Assembly (NCBI GenBank): GCA_015680685.1
Contig: MNCI01035354.1
Span: forward strand, 360,877-424,876
Length of the DNA: 64,000 bases
From: Gnetum montanum
Taxonomy: Eukaryota > Streptophyta > Gnetopsida > Gnetales > Gnetaceae
Reading direction: 5' to 3'
Of the stretch, positions 11,966-28,000 are shown piece by piece (position 1 is the stretch's first letter; every line of letters starts with the position of its first letter). The notes under the pieces are model-generated. The model was given only the letters and a program-made list of their open reading frames with translations. It searched no databases and was not told the origin of the DNA. The position numbers were made by a program, and so were the translations under genes.

Positions 11966-14900
11966 TGATGAGTGGCGAGGTACCCCTACACTCAACCATA
12001 CGAATACGAGCGTAGCACGCGCGATTCAGTCGAACTCCGCAGACTAAGTGCCTACACGCCTCATGGAACACTTAAGGTTAATATTCGTTGTCTTCCCAAA
12101 CTTACTTGTAGTTGTCACGGTGTATGGTTAAGTAAGTCTGAGGTATATGATTTTTATGTCTTTTCAGTTTTATCTCCCATGCTGATAAAGTGAAGGGTGA
12201 AGACACTAATTACTAACTTTAACTAACTAAATAAGTCTTAATTAACCTAGCATCAGCATCCATTCCCACTTACCGTTCACACCCTAAACCGATGCAAGCT
12301 TGGTTACCAAACGCTAATCATTGCTGGGATCACCAAGCGTAACACACGTGCTCGAAGCGGTCGTACTGAGGCACTTAACTAGGAGAGAAGGGTTGAGAGA
12401 GATTTAATGACTAATAAAGTGATTAAATGATAAACAGGAAATAACAATAAATAAAATCCTATTTAGCCTATTCCATGCACTGCAAGGTTTATCCAAGAAG
12501 TTCGTCTTTATTGCCATACACAAACATGTGTTCAGGTACAATATTTGCTCGAGAAAAGATCCGTTCACTTTGGAGCTCCTATTACGGGCACATGGAAAAT
12601 ATTCTATCTCTGGAGAGGTAAACTTCTAGGGTTTCACTAAGGGTCTAGATCTAGATGAGAAACAAATGGAGAGCTGCCTCTTATTTATAGACTTGGCAGC
12701 GCACCGTGATATCACATACGCGATATCGCGAGGGATGACGCGATATTGCATGGGATGCGATATTGCAGTTAACGTGATATCACGTACGTAATATCACGCC
12801 CCATGCGATATCGCATCCTGTCATACCCCCATGACTAAATAAAAACTCGTCCTTGAGTTCCTTAAAAAATAGTAGGACGGTATGGGATTATTGACTCAAA
12901 TGGAGCTAATGGAATGACATGTAAACGGATCATCATTACAAGAAAAGACAAAACTGGTGTTCACGACAACAAGAGTGAACACCTTATTACATTGACATCA
13001 GGCCTTATTTGGCAGTTAAGAAAGAGAGAGAGAAAGAAGTGTTGTTGCTGCTAATGCCAAGATTACGCCTTTCATTGTCCATCTGTAAGCGTCCATCGAT
13101 CTTGCTCCTTGCGTAGCTACTTTAGCACTGCTCCATTCCATGTGTTCCTTCCAGATCCAATCCATTGTTGCATGATTGCCATCTACACACACAACACAAT
13201 CTTATATTAGCAAGGGTAAATGAATCATAATGTAATTGATACCTTTCTTCAATGAAAGGTCCATTGGCTAGGTTGTCGTATGGATGATTGTAGGTTTGGA
13301 GATATAATATTGATGACTACTGAAGGTGTAGGGGTTAGGAGAAAATCAAAAAAATTAGGCTCGATAAAATGGAGGAAGAAAAAGAACAAGAAAGGTGGAG
13401 AAAAAGAGACAACTATAGCATCGATGAAATGGATGTCAAGATGGAAATGAACAAAATAAAATGGATTGCAAAAATGTTAGGGGAAAGAATTTATCTGGTG
13501 CACCAAAGAGGAATGTCAGTGGATCCTCCCCAAAGCAGGCTCATGCCCTTAATGCCTTGACAAACCCACATTCAAAGAGTCCGTAGGCTCTAGGAATGTC
13601 ATTTGGAATAAGAGTTAAACACTTAACCGCAAGAATTTACCAAAAAGAAAACAATGCATCAACTAAAATATACACTAATGATACAATCGACAATGAGGTA
13701 AACAATGGAGAGAAGGATGGAGAGAAGAGAATGGAATGGAGTCTCAAGAACAAGGTGGTGTACAGCCCCTTGTGTAGTTCATGGTTAATGTGACTTAGCA
13801 GGTCCCATTCCAAGTCCAGCCTCAAAAAAACCACATCCAGTGACTTCGCATTAATACATTGAGCCAATCCATCCTCTTGAAGTAACAATAATGCCTTCAC
13901 CCAAGAGTCACCATCATTCTAACGAAACAAAGGAGAAGAGAATGGGAAGCGAGAAGGGCCTTAGTTAGAGGGAACATTTTTATTTTAGTTCCATGACCAA
14001 TGCTTGTAGCCTAAATGGTTATTTCGTCTAAGGGGTGTGCTTTGAATTCTCACTTTTTTTTGTTTTTTTTTTGTTTTATGTGTTTATACGTGAGAATCAC
14101 ACCATGCAAATACTTTGTTATTTTTATCTGCTCAGCTTCTTGATAATTGGGTAATGTCAAAAATGGTAAGAAAACTCAAGAAGAACGCATCCAAGCACCC
14201 AAGAGAATGTCCAACACAAATGCATCAAGTTCCCTTAAAGTCACACCCTTTTCAAGCCTTGAGTCCTTCCTTAGTTTAAGAAATGCCCAGTCACCGATTC
14301 GTTAATAGTTCTTATTTAGAAAGAGACTATACATTTCCAAGCCGAGAGAGACCATAGAACTGGTGGATGTATGGATGAAGTGGACTCATTATCTCCTATA
14401 TCAAAAGAAACATACTTTAGTATCAACATCATGACTTAAATGTAAAAACCAAACATTAGCAATCAATATAAAAACAGTTCATACCATTATGAAGAACACT
14501 TACTGGGTGACAAACTTACACGGTGGATAACACACGCACACACATACAAAAAATGAAAAAGTATGACAATGTTGTAAAACAAAAATAAGAAAATTTAAAG
14601 AAATTTGTAAAACAAAAATGTGTAAAACAAAAATGTGTAAGACAAAAACTTGTAAAACAAAAACGTGTAAAACAAAAATGTGTAAATCAAAAACATGTAA
14701 AACAAAACTTAAAAAGAACTGAGGCCCCAAATGATTAGCATATGTGGCCATCTCCCCCATGACTAAATAGAAAGGGAGAGATCCAAAATAATGAGCGCCT
14801 GTTTGAATTTCGTAGAAGTGCCCAACTTCTCCCAATTGATTTTCTTAGATTAAGGGGTGGAAGTTGGCGATGCTCAAATTCCAATGTATCTATGCCTTCG

Positions 14901-17900
14901 TTGTTGGCGTGAGTTGTTCCCCCAGTTCATTCCATGCATGTTGGTTGCTTGCTCTTTCAACTAGCTGTCAACCACGGGGTGTCTACTAATTGTTGTGTGG
15001 TTGCTACATACAAGCATCTTTGTCTCAAATTTTCAAGGGTATACCTGTTGCATGAAGGAGATGTTGTGCATTCCTCCATGTCATCACTCGATGAATCACT
15101 ATATGTGATGCATGGAACTTTCTTCTTCTCGATCTTTCCATAAATATTTACCTTAGATATCTCCAAGGAAAGATCGTGAATCCCTAGGCATGCATCTATT
15201 GTACTTAGCCATGCCCTTCCCATTATAATTGGGAAGTCCCCTTCATTGTTGTTAACTTCTATCACTAGGAAGTTAGCTGGCTATGACCAACCACACACAG
15301 TGGTAACTATGTTCTCCACCAATCCTATGGGAATGATGATGGACTAGTCTGCCAGCTCTAGTTGAATATTTCTCTTCTTGAGTTGGGGTTGGTTCTAGGC
15401 TTGATACATTTCACATGAAATTAAGTTGACTCCAGAACCTGAGTCAAGAAGAGCCTTATGAGGTTTTTTTCTAGCAACTTGGAGGTAGATTAAGGGACTT
15501 CTAGGGTCAGATAGTTTCCTGGGAAGGTGGCCTACCTTGATCCAGTCGGTTATGGTATGTGTTAACATAACCATATGCGTTGAGCTCTGATGTTGGATTG
15601 AAGGGAGCTCCGAAGCCTTGTGTGTTAGAGGAGTGATCATAGACTCAACCACTTGTTGTTATGAGAGCTTGTTTGGACTTTTGGTTCTAAAGAAAGGTCT
15701 TCTTTTTTTACAGTTGTCAGAACCAGTAGCAGGTTGAATGTTTATGGCTCTCGTAGTGTTACGTTGCTACAGTTGAGTGGGGAGTTCTCCTTGCATTATT
15801 GGAGCAGGAAGTGTTATGGGAACTACCAGTGGAAGAGGTGTGGATAGATTAGGAGGATGGTATGGGTATGGAGCATCTCCTGGAAGAGAAGGAGTCCTTC
15901 TAAAGTACTCTTGAACTTGGTAGTAATGTTGGGGAGTTGTGTGACCCATGGAGTCACTTGGAGAAATCGGCTACTGCAAGTAGTAACCATAAGGATTGGG
16001 TTGCGAGTAAGGGTATTGTTGTTTTAGTGGTGGCATCTCCCATGACTATGGGTATTGCCATTGCTGATGTTGTCTGATGGGTTGTGGTGGAGTTCCACTT
16101 GGATAGTACATCAACAATTGGTGGAACTATCTTGGGTTACCTTGAGGATAAGGTAACCTTCGGGGTGTCTGCCGTCTATCGAGTCTCAGGTTAAGTGCAT
16201 ACATCCTAGACTCTTGTAGATGTGAGATGATTGGACAATATCCCTTAGGATGGTCATACAGGCAGATCTCACATCCACCATCATTGTCTGTGTCTGAATC
16301 CATAACCTCATTGGAGGTAGTTATTTTCCCCTTACCCTTGTCATGTGCAGGGCCTGAATCTCTCCACTTTTTCTTATCTTTGTCACTACTTCGTTCCTCC
16401 TTAGACTCCTCTAAAATCTTTAGGAAAGTTTCAATTTTACTGTCTAAGGAGCTCCATACTTCATTTACCTTAGCTGATACTTCTATTGTTAGCTTTTGAA
16501 GCAGCAAGGTTTTCCTATTCACCAACTCTTCGATTGGTGACTCATCCTCTTCATCACAAAATCTCACTCCCTTCTTTTGAAGAGAGGGATCATGGTTATA
16601 TTCTTTCACACTTTCCCTTTTTTGTAGCTCCCCTTTTTCTTTGGCTACTTGTTCCAACAAGCGATGAATTTCATGGGATCTAAGTTCTGATAGTCTCCCT
16701 TGGGCATAAGTCCCAAGGGTTCTCCTAGTTTCATACCTTAGCCCATCCACGATGTGGCGGAGTTGATCTCGCTGTGCATAACCATGGCCTAGGCAACGAT
16801 GTAACAATGCATAGTAGTAGCCCATGGTAGCATCCAAGGGTTCATGAGTACCTTGCTTCCATCCTTGGATCTGCTTACTCAAGTTAGACACTCTAGAGTA
16901 CGTTAGATATTTATCATTGAAGAGTTCTAACATCGTACTCCACCTCCTAATGGTTTTTGGTTCTAAGGACTAGTACCAACTCTCTGCTTCCTTTATGAGT
17001 GTCCTAGAAAACAACTTTAGTTTTTGCCACTCGTTTTCTATGGTCTACAAGGCGCAGGCATCATGCAATGCCTGTAAATGATTTTGCGGATCTGTGTTTT
17101 ATCCCCCTTCGAAGCATGGGATATTATTCATGTCTAAGCACTTGATCCGGCTATCTTTTTGATGCCTTGTCGGTATTCTCACAGCCTCCATTATATCTTG
17201 CATACTTCGGGTGGCAAGTAGGGGTTCATCATGATCATCTCTTTCATGACGTCTATGATGTTTATGTTGTTCTCTACTTTCCCTTCGTTCATGCCTTGAT
17301 TCTCTTGACTACCCTCATCCTCTCTCTCGACTCTCTCGTCGAGGTTTCTCATTTTGCCTACCTCTATCCTCACCATGATGCTCCTTATGACTATGCCCAG
17401 ATGTGAAAGGAGAGGGTGAATGATGTGATGAAGGGGAAGAAGAAGGAGAACCATTGCCATGACGATGTTTCTTACCTTCGCTTCTATGCTTCAGCCCCAA
17501 TCGTGATGACTATCTAAGTGCCCGTCCTTGTCATGTGTTGTTGTTCCCTTAGTGAATAGCTGGTGTTCATGGGGATTAGAACCAGGGTTGTGTATCATGG
17601 AGTGTAGGTTTTGATACCCCACCTCCTCACTTTTGTTAGGAGGGGAAACATCTTTCGATAGAGAACCTGTTATAAGTGGTTCACCACCTCCGATTTCACT
17701 TAGGACGTGCGGGACCTCTTTGCCCTTTAATAGTGTATGTTGGCTCTCCTTCCTTGAGTCCCTTATATGTTGTGCTTCTGTGGGATGATAATCCCTTGTT
17801 TTAAAATTGCCTATAATGTACTCGGCATAGAGCTGAGTCATGCCGATCTGTGCCAAAGCACGGAGGAGCATGTTGGGGACTACACGATCCAAAGGTAACA

Positions 17901-19094
17901 CTATGTTACCTTGCAAATATCTCTAGCGCATCTGTTCATCTTGATGAAGGATAAAAGTAAAATTTGGTATACATTCATTGGGATGAGTATATACCACCCT
18001 ATATTGTTGAGGAACTGGCTAATTTTGATTATGTGTTTTAGATTGCCGACTGTTTCTTGTATTGTCCCTAAGTGGTGTAATGCTCTTGTGAGAAGAAGAA
18101 GAAGACATTGTGTCTTATTCGGTCTACTATTTAACTGTTATATAAATTTCTATAATTAACCCTAAGGTTTGTTTAAGCTCCCAAAGATGTGAGTAATTTC
18201 CTATGTTCTACTTAGTGCACAAACACTTAGTCCCCGGCAACGGCGCCAATGATGAGTGGTGAGGTACCCCTTCACTCAACCATATGAATACAAGCGTAGC
18301 ACGCGTGATTTGGTCGAAATCTGTAGACCAAGTGCCTACATGCCTCATGGAACACTTAAGGTTAATTATTCGTTATCTTCCTAGAATTACTTGTAGTTTT
18401 CATGGTGTATGGTTAAGTAAGTCTGAGGTATATGATTTTTATGTCTTTTCGGTTTTATCTCCTATGCTGATAAGGTGAAGGGTGAAGAGACTAATTACTA
18501 ACTTTAACTAACTAACTAAGTCTTAATTAACCTAGCGTCAGCATCCATTCCCACTTACCATTTACACCCTGAATCGATGCAACCTTGGTTATCAAACGCT
18601 AATCGTTTATAGGATCACCAAGTGTAATGCACGTGCTCGAAGCGGTCGTACTGAGGCACTTAACTAGGAGAGAAGGGTTGAGAGAGATTTAATGACTAAT
18701 AAAGTGATTAAATGATAAATAGTAAATAAAATAAATAAAATCCTATTTAGCCTATTCCATGCACTGCAAGGTTTATCCAAGAAGTTCTTCTTTATTGTCG
18801 TACACAAACATGTGTTCAGGTACAATATTTGCTCAAATAAAGATCCATTCACTTTGGAGCTCCTACTGCGGGCACATGGAAAATATTCTATCTCTGGAGA
18901 GGTAAAATTGCCAGAGTTTTGCTAAGGGTCTAGATCTAGATGAAAAACAAAGGGAAAGTCGCCTCTTATTTATAGACTTGACGATGCACCGCAATATTGC
19001 GGGGGATGACACAATATCGCGTGGGATGCGATATTGCAGTGGACGCGATATCGCGTACGCAATATCACGGCCCATGCGATATCACGTCCCATCA
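11966..19094 (-). mobile_element. E2: complete non-autonomous Athila/Tat-type element, gag-pro only
   Basis: 7129 bp bounded by LTRs and a perfect 5-bp duplication TCTAT, so this is one insertion with both ends preserved. On the minus strand the order is LTR, PBS, gag, protease, T-rich repeat, 3' non-coding region, PPT, LTR. The internal region is only 5426 bp and holds no RT, RNase H or integrase sequence, against 9483 bp in E3. By eye the LTRs agree at roughly nine bases in ten, so the insertion is old. It needs polymerase and integrase from another element. Confidence 0.93.
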
Positions 19095-22000
19095 TCTATC
19101 AATCTTGATAAGTAGCTTACCTTTTTGTACTTGCTTTTCTTTTATGATGGTTTGTATTAATGATCTAATCACATTGCATATATTGTATTTATGATGGTTT
19201 GTATTAATGGTTTGTTTGATCTACAATTTACCATTTTTTATTTTTTACTTTTACATTTCAACTCCATCTTTTTAATACGTCATCTTCTCTCAATGGTGAT
19301 AAATCTTGTGTGCATTTTTTGGAGTGGTCCATTCATCTTAGCATTAAATGAAAATAGTGCATTTCGATAATAATAAATAATAGACATTTAAATTTCACAA
19401 TTATCATAGTACCTAGAAAAACCACCTTGAGATCTACAGTGTCATTTATCTTTTGGTGATTAAAAAGAGGTCAAAATGGAAGTTGCAATGTTTCATACAT
19501 GCATGTGCAAAAATAATGCTTATAGACATGAATGAAGAAAAGGGCTATTTCAGTCTTTAGGACATTGGATGCAAAGTGTTGATACTAGAAACACAATTTT
19601 GACCTGAAAATGAAAGAGAAAAGAAGATAATACCTCAACTATAATTTGGAAATCCATTAAGAAAATTTTGAATCAAAACTTCAAAATTATTTGGTAAATG
19701 ACAAATATTTCTTTTAGTTACATTTTCCTACCACTTGAGGTTTTGGTTTCTTGGATTATATTTAGATACTAGCATTTTCTGTTTTATGACTTTTATATGT
19801 GAAGAATCTTATAATAAGTATCTTTAATTTTATCTTATGATTGTTATGTATTATTCATCTCATAATAAGATTTTTTTTGTTTTTTTATAATTCTTCTTTG
19901 TAAAGAATCTCATGGTAAGTACATATTTGTTTGGTGAAGCTAGCATGAAGGGAGTGGTTGGTTGGTTTAAGAAGATCCTAAGGCATTCTACAATTATTCA
20001 CTATCTAAAACAGTGGAGACATTATGTTATGGTCCTTTTTCCATATAATAAGAGTTAAGTTTTTGATTAGGAACCATCATTTGAAGTGACATAGGGTGCT
20101 CATTTCTTAAGTTGAAGACTTGGGTTTGAGCTTAGGCATAACTAATCGAAGAGATTAGGCTATCCTTGTTGAACCCCACTTGGTGAGATGAGCATTATGG
20201 CTATAAGAATTTAATCACCTTTTGGTAAATGTCAAAAATACATACAATATTTGAAGTAACCTTGGTATCAAATTTAAAAAATAAAAAATCCAAGCATATT
20301 TTATGATGTTTAGTTTTTATTTTGGATAAAATCTTATTGTGTATAATGAATATACATTCCAACTTTAAGATATCTAAAATTAAGTGAAGGTGTTGGCTTT
20401 CATAAAATTTGAGGTTGGATGATGCTGGAATTTGAGTTTGGTTATTTGGCCTTGTAAGGTTAGTTATTAGTACTAACATTTTGAATGCAGCAATCCCGTG
20501 CACATGGTTATCTAACTACTTGAAATTTGATTCCAAAACCCTTAAGAAAATATTTGTAATTCATTTTTCCTAAGTCACATGGACTAACTTTCTCCTTTGT
20601 CTTTACCTTCTACGTGAAATACGTATTTATGAAAAGGAGTAGATGAAAAAGGTTATTCTTGGATTTGATTTTATGTTTTTCTAGTATTTTATTTAGAGTT
20701 AGAATTTATGTAAATTCTAAGCTATATTTTTTAGTTGGTATTATTATATTTGGCAAGGTCCTTTGGTTGGTAGGTATGTGTGAAATTTGTACTTGCTTAT
20801 TGTTGGTGTAAGCCTAATTTACTTTACAACATTTATTTAAGTTTTAGATTTGAAAGCTTACCTTTATATTTGTTATTTTGATATTATTTTATTTGATAGA
20901 TTTCCTATGCCTTTTTATTAATGATATATATATATATTCCATCATTACATTAAATTTTTTAGTTATTGGAGGTTTTTATAGAAGCATTGGCATAATGCGA
21001 TTTTCATTTGGTGAAGATGGTAGGTTTTTGTATGCAAGGGGTTATTGACATTGGAATATTATATTTATTTTATTTCTTTTATTTACCCCATTACACCTAC
21101 TAGAGGATGGTATTACTTTTCTTGTCATTTTAGTTGGCATCTTATCAATATTATTGGTTATCATTTACTTTTCTTAAGTGATGTCTTTCTAGCCTAAGCC
21201 TAGGTTAGGGGATGTTACATCTTGTATTTTTAAACCCTTATCCTTTACTTTAATTAATAATTTATGTACGAGATTGACTTGGAACATCTTATGTTTTCTC
21301 GTAAAATTGATCTTTTGATATTTGTTTCATATTTCATTATATGTCTTTATAAGATTTAGATTTTATAATCTCTTAAATGATATTTCATATTTTGTGCTTA
21401 ATGAAGTTTAAACTATTAATGTATTAGCATATTTAGATCATATATATTTTATATTATTTCTTGATATTTTTTCATAGCTTGGTTAAGTCATGGATTGGAT
21501 ATTCTTATGAGGGGTTTTATGATAGGTATTTCTTTTGACTTGTATATCTTTTAATAATTTTTTATTCACATTTTAAGAATTAAACTCATGATATATCTTA
21601 TGCAAAGAATAATAAATTTTGGGAATATCTCGAGGAGATTGGATGATCAAAATTTGATGAGATTTATATGTACAAGTTTTCCTCAGAACAACCTAGAATA
21701 AAAATATTTGAGTTTATTATTAAATAAAAAATGGTAGATTGAATTAAAATCATTGGTAATATTTGAACTTCTAAAATAAATCATCTTGTTGATGAGAAAC
21801 TAAAATAAATTAAATTTGGAGTCCAAAAAAATCAATGCTAATCATCATAACTTGGAATTTGTGGATGAAGTGTTGGTGGAGTAATAAAGTTGTTAGATAT
21901 AGAAAATTTTAGGTAATGGAATTGTTGGAATGACCTTATTACATTGTAATATGAATGAGACTAAGAAATCATAAGAAATATATTGGAATGTGAGAGGTAA

Positions 22001-25000
22001 GAGATGATAATTTTGATGAAAATTCATATTTCAATTTTTTGATTAGATTACCAAAGCCTTACAACATCATATGACCTTAGAATTTTTACAAAAACAATAG
22101 GGCTATGCTAGGGGTCAATGAAGAGACAAGCCCCACTAAAGTTAATAAGAAAATAACTTTAAAAATGGATGGATTAGGGCAAAAAATAGTGCATCTGTTC
22201 TTCAATAGAATAATAATGATAAAATAAAGATTCATTTTTTTATTTTATCTTCTTGATGTGACACTAATATCAGCAACTTCCTCCAATAGATGCTATCGTA
22301 AGAAATCATGCTCATGTACCCAATCCTTATGACAAAGCAACCTAAGCACATCTACTACTATTGCCAAATTGCTAGACTATCTAATTTGCTTACACCAATG
22401 ATCACACTATCATTCTACTTGAATCTCAGTCAATACATCTAACTAAAACACCAAGTTGTAAAGTTTACAATCCACATAGCTCAAGGCATCCACAACAATG
22501 TTACTTTTTGTTGTTTGATACTAGATGGTAAAGTAAAAATTAGCCAACAACTTAACCCATATCATTTGATGGAGGTTCAAATGTGACTGATTCATTAGGT
22601 ATTAAAACCTTTCATGGTTAGTCAAAATTATCAACCTCTCACTGAACAAATAGTGGCATCAAACCCTTAAGGAATACACCATTACTCCTAACTTAAGATC
22701 ATGAGTGGAATAGTACATTTCATGAGGTGGCAGTTACCTCAAAACATATGCTATCATTTTTCCCTCTTACTTGATGCATTAGGGCAAACATCAAAGGATT
22801 TACCTAGTGTAGGAAAAATCAAAATAGAAGTCATAATTAGTTAGTATTGAGTTCATCCAAAGTAACTTGACAATGTGAGTTCCATAAGAACCTAATATTC
22901 TTCTATAATAGCTTTGTGAGAGGTGAACCAACACATGAGAAATTCTCCACAAACCTAATATTATAACTTTTTAATTCAAGAAAATTGTAAATCTCCCCAA
23001 CATTCTTAGGATCAATCCTAACTAGCTGATATCTTAGTGGGGTACACTATTGTCCCAACCTTCAAAATGGCATATCCTAAGAAGTAAATCTCATGGAATC
23101 AAAATGAAACCTTCAAAGGTTAAACAAATGAGTGATGCTCTCTAAGTGTCTATAACATCCTTCTCAATTGTTTCTTATGAGGGATCTTTAATGATGAGTA
23201 CACCAAGATGTTATTGATAAATACAATGATAAATTGATCTACATATAGTCTCATGACATTATTCGTGAGGTGCATGAATAAAATAGGAGCATTAGTGAGT
23301 TTGAAAGGAAAAACTAGAAACTCACAATACCCATATCATATCCTAGAGACTATCTTGGGTACATTCTCCTCTCTATTGAAAACTTGATGGTATTTAAATT
23401 TCAGATCTATCTTTAAGAACACATGAGATTCTTTTAGCTAATTGAAAAAATTTTCTATGATAGGTAAAGAATACTAGTTCTTCATAGTCATCTAATTCAG
23501 TTGGTAATCGATGTACAATGTCATAATAGTATCATTATTCTTGGTGAAGGAAATAGAAGCATCCTAAGAGATACACTTAGATGAATTAGACTCATATCTA
23601 GTATCTTCTAAAGTTGACTCTTTAGTTTAGCCAATGCAACAAGTGACATCTTGTATAGAATCTAAGATATAGGTTTAAAATCAAGTTTGAGAGAAATATT
23701 TAACTCAAAATCATGTCTTGGAGGAAAATTAGGTAACTTTGATCACCAATGTCTGGTGAAGAATAAGATTCACTAACTAAAACTACCACATAAAATTGAT
23801 CCTTCTAAAAAAAGTAATGAAAAGAACTCAAAGAGATAAGATACAAATTAATCTTATGACATCTCATATGCATGGCCACCTAAAAACCATCAACTATCAA
23901 CAAGAAAAGTGTTTTTTAATAATAATTCAAGTTACCTTGATAGCATAATAACTAATCCATATTAAAAACAATATCATATTCTCTTAGATGCATGACATGA
24001 AGATTACTAAGCTAGAAGATATCTTAAATTACCAATGATACAAATATGTAAACTTGGTCCTTAGTGAGCATACTATTACCAATGGTGCTAATGATAAGTC
24101 CTTGAACAAAAGAATGACTCTCCAAACCCAAATGTCTACTATCTATGAATTAACAAAGAGGTGACTAGGACCAGGATCAAAGAGAATCAAAACTATAAAA
24201 TCTAAAATCATACCTCTAAACTCCATGATAGTATTGGGTTGAGCATCCACTAGTTAATTAATTAAAGCATACACACATGCATGTGTCTTTCCACCACCTT
24301 GATTATTGGTAGGTTTATCACCTTGCTAAGAATATCCAATAGCTAAATACTTTTGATAGTTAAGACTATTATAAGCTAGCTAGACATAGTTGTAACAATT
24401 GGAACAATTCCTATGGCTATGTCCAACCTTTTTGCAATCATGAAAAGGATTGAATTCATGAATTATTCCACCTGTTACTTCTACCTAGTAGATCTTGAAC
24501 CCCAAGCTTAATTAGATCCATCAGGGGTTTAATCCCTCTTTTAAGAGAAATTATGATGTGCTACCTCCACCAACTGAATATGCTCTAAGTCTATTACACA
24601 CACATGTGCATCTTCATATGTTTGAAGATGAAGAGGAAGCATGTAATCATTAATGGATGCATGAAGACCATGGATGAAATGATTTTCTTTGGCTCCCTCA
24701 TCAAAATGTATGTGAGGTACAACTATCAATACTTGTAGTTGTACTCTATCCTAGTCTAGTTGCCCTAGTAAAGGTACTAGAACTCATCTTCTTTCACTTC
24801 TATGTACTTTAAAGGAATATAATGCTGATTGAAAGAGAGTAAAAAATTGCTTCAATCAAGATCAGAATCCCTCCAACGATGTGTCTTCTTGTAAGTAGCC
24901 CAATAATAACTACTGGAACCTTTCAATTGATAGGTTGCTAACTGAGTTTGCTATGAGGGAGTGTAGCTTATTATCATGAAGATCTTAACAACCTTCTATA

Positions 25001-28000
25001 GCCATTTTGTGGTAGTAGTAGGATCCTTCTCATCTTAAAAGGTAGGTAGTTCTAGCTTATAGAATTGCTCTATGAGCTGATGCACCATTAGTGGTCTACC
25101 ATCACCACTACTCCTTGAAGCAATGAGCATTGATGGTAAGTTCAAGTTCTTCTAAGTATGCTAAGAGAGAAACAAGAACAGATAATGATTGATGTTCACT
25201 TAATTAATATCCTTATTTATGATAGAACTAGGAGTAGGGGTAACAAACTCCACTAAGGATCCATTATGGGCTCCTCTATTAGATCAAGAATGTGAACAAT
25301 TATTAAATTTGGATTACTATACTTAACATTTTCTCTTCTACCATAGCCACATCCATCTTTATGAGTTGGAACCACTGGACACAACAACATGATATAAGGA
25401 AATCATCAAACCTACACTCTAATAACAACTTTTATATCATCCGTTCTCACCTTAGGTTGCAGAGCATTACATTGGATATCAAACCCCTAATGAATGATTT
25501 TTCATGATAAGAAAACTAGAAAAGAAAACTTAGACAACAAAAAGAAAGCAAAAGAAAACCTATGTTAAAGTCATGACAAAAAATAAAAGAGAGACAAGAA
25601 TAATGAAAGAAAAATAAAAATAATTAATTATCATAAATATATATAAAATAATGAAAATACTCATGAATATCTAGCAATAATAAAATATGTTGATTCATAC
25701 ATAAAATCCATATTCAAAAACATGAAACACAAAATAAAGAATAATGTGATACATGTTTATCATGATAATATATATGCCAAAGATAAAATACTAATGCTGG
25801 AAACAAATATGCATGAAATTAAAATTAGTAACACTAAAGGATCTCTATGATTCACCTAGTCTTAGTCACCTATAAATAAGATGGGTTAGTATACAATGAG
25901 TAAGGAACCTTAGCATCTATTTTAGCCAAATCAATAGCAAGTTTCATGATGAATAGATGAAGACATGCTAGCTTGAAAACATGTTACTGTGCACAAATAA
26001 TCCAAACATCTAATAGCACACATCAAATATTGATCCAAATATCAAATAGATCTTCCTAAATCAAATTATCCAATTCACTTATCAACTTGCAAATAATGAG
26101 GCTAGCATTCACCACACTTACTTTCAAAGTATGAATTGTTATGTATACTTTTTCAAGTTTTCATAGCAAATGTTAAACTAAATGTCAAACTACCATGCAC
26201 ATGGATTTATTATTAGTGTCAAACCAAACTACCAGTGGTAGAGGTATCACCAAAGAGTTATCTTGAACATTCTAGAGATGATAAATGTTAAAGTGTCGTG
26301 TCAATGGACCCTTGTTGATGCGGCCTTGTCAACAAGCCCCTATCAATGGGGCCTTATTTATGTGGTGTTGCCCCATCGATAGGGCCATGTCAACATAGAA
26401 TTTTCTATGTCTACAGAGACCTATCAATATAGCCCTAAAGAAAAAACTATAAATACAAGCTCCCAGTCATGTTTATGGGGAATCAAGTCATAGTAATAGC
26501 TAAACTCTTACAATTTTTACATTTGAAAGTTAGAATATTTTCTCAAGTGCTCACAGCAAGAGTCATTGAGTGTATGGATCTTTATTTGAATACTATTATA
26601 CTTGAGCATAATAATGTATGTGGTAATAAAGAAGAGCTTCTTGATAAACCTTGTAGCATTCTAGATAGTTTAAATGTTTTATTCATGCATTTAATGTTTT
26701 CAGTTATTTATTTAGTGTTCCTTAGTAATTAAGCTAATTAAGTGATTAATTAAGATAAGCTAAATAGATTAAATACATATGTACAATCACTATAAGCATA
26801 AACATGTGTTCGTTTGGTAATCCTAGTAGTGTTACTACTTGGTGTACTTAGTAGCATAGTGCTTGGTAACCTAGTAGTGGATACATGGGTTCAAGTCATG
26901 TATAGAAAGTGGAACTAAATGCTTATGTTAGGACTAGTTAGAGATTAGCTAAATAGTTAAATTAAGTTAGTTCTCAATTTACTTCATCCCTCTCTTTTAG
27001 TAGCAAAACCATAATATGTAAAATAACAAAAATTGTATGCCTCAATTACACTTAATCATACATTTGTACTTTATAAGTGTAATTGGGAAGACAACGAACA
27101 ACCATTAGGGCAAGGTTCACTTCCTAGAAGATGAGTGTACTAGAAACTAGAGAGTCCATAGAATTCGACTGAATCGTGTGTAAGCACTTTGTGATTCATA
27201 TGGTTGGGCGTAGGGGTACCTTGATTGCTCCTCATTGGTGCCATTTTTGGGGACTCTCTTTTGTTGAAACATGCACTATCTAGGATTAGTGAACATCATT
27301 AATATCATTGGATGATCCCCAAGGTAAACATCATTCCCAAATAATATAACTATAGAAGCACACTCATATTTTATTTATTCTGCAAAATATCTTCTTCTTC
27401 TCATAGGCAAAATGATACAAAACTCTTGGTCCCACAAGAGTGCAAAGTGATATATACTCATCCAGATGAGTATGTGTCTAAGTTCACCTTCATCCTACAT
27501 CAAGATGAGCAATTGCGATGGTGTGATATGGAAAGAAAAATTGTAATGTCTCTTGATTGATCTGTGCTTGAGATGCTGCTTCAAACTCTTAAGAAGCTAG
27601 GCATCCATGATCTTCAAGAAGAGTATGTTGTGCATGACTATGACTACTAGGACTACCATCCCATTGACACACAACATAGGAGAGATTAACACCAAGAGAA
27701 GCATCATGAGGATTTGAAAAGGAAATGATTCACCAATCCCTTGTTCTTATTGAACCAAGATGACAATGAGGATCCTTCCTTTGAGGGCTCTCAACCTAAA
27801 AATTATCCACCCCTTGTTACTAATGATGGGGGCGTGGCCTTGAATCTATGGTCTACTATTAATAATCTAGGATTAGGGAAAGATGGTGGTTAATGCAAGA
27901 GCTCGAACATGCATCACGATGATAAGAAAATTGACAAACATGGTCATGATAACCAAAGGTAAATTAGTAAACACCATGATGGTGGAAGTCCTCCTTCTTC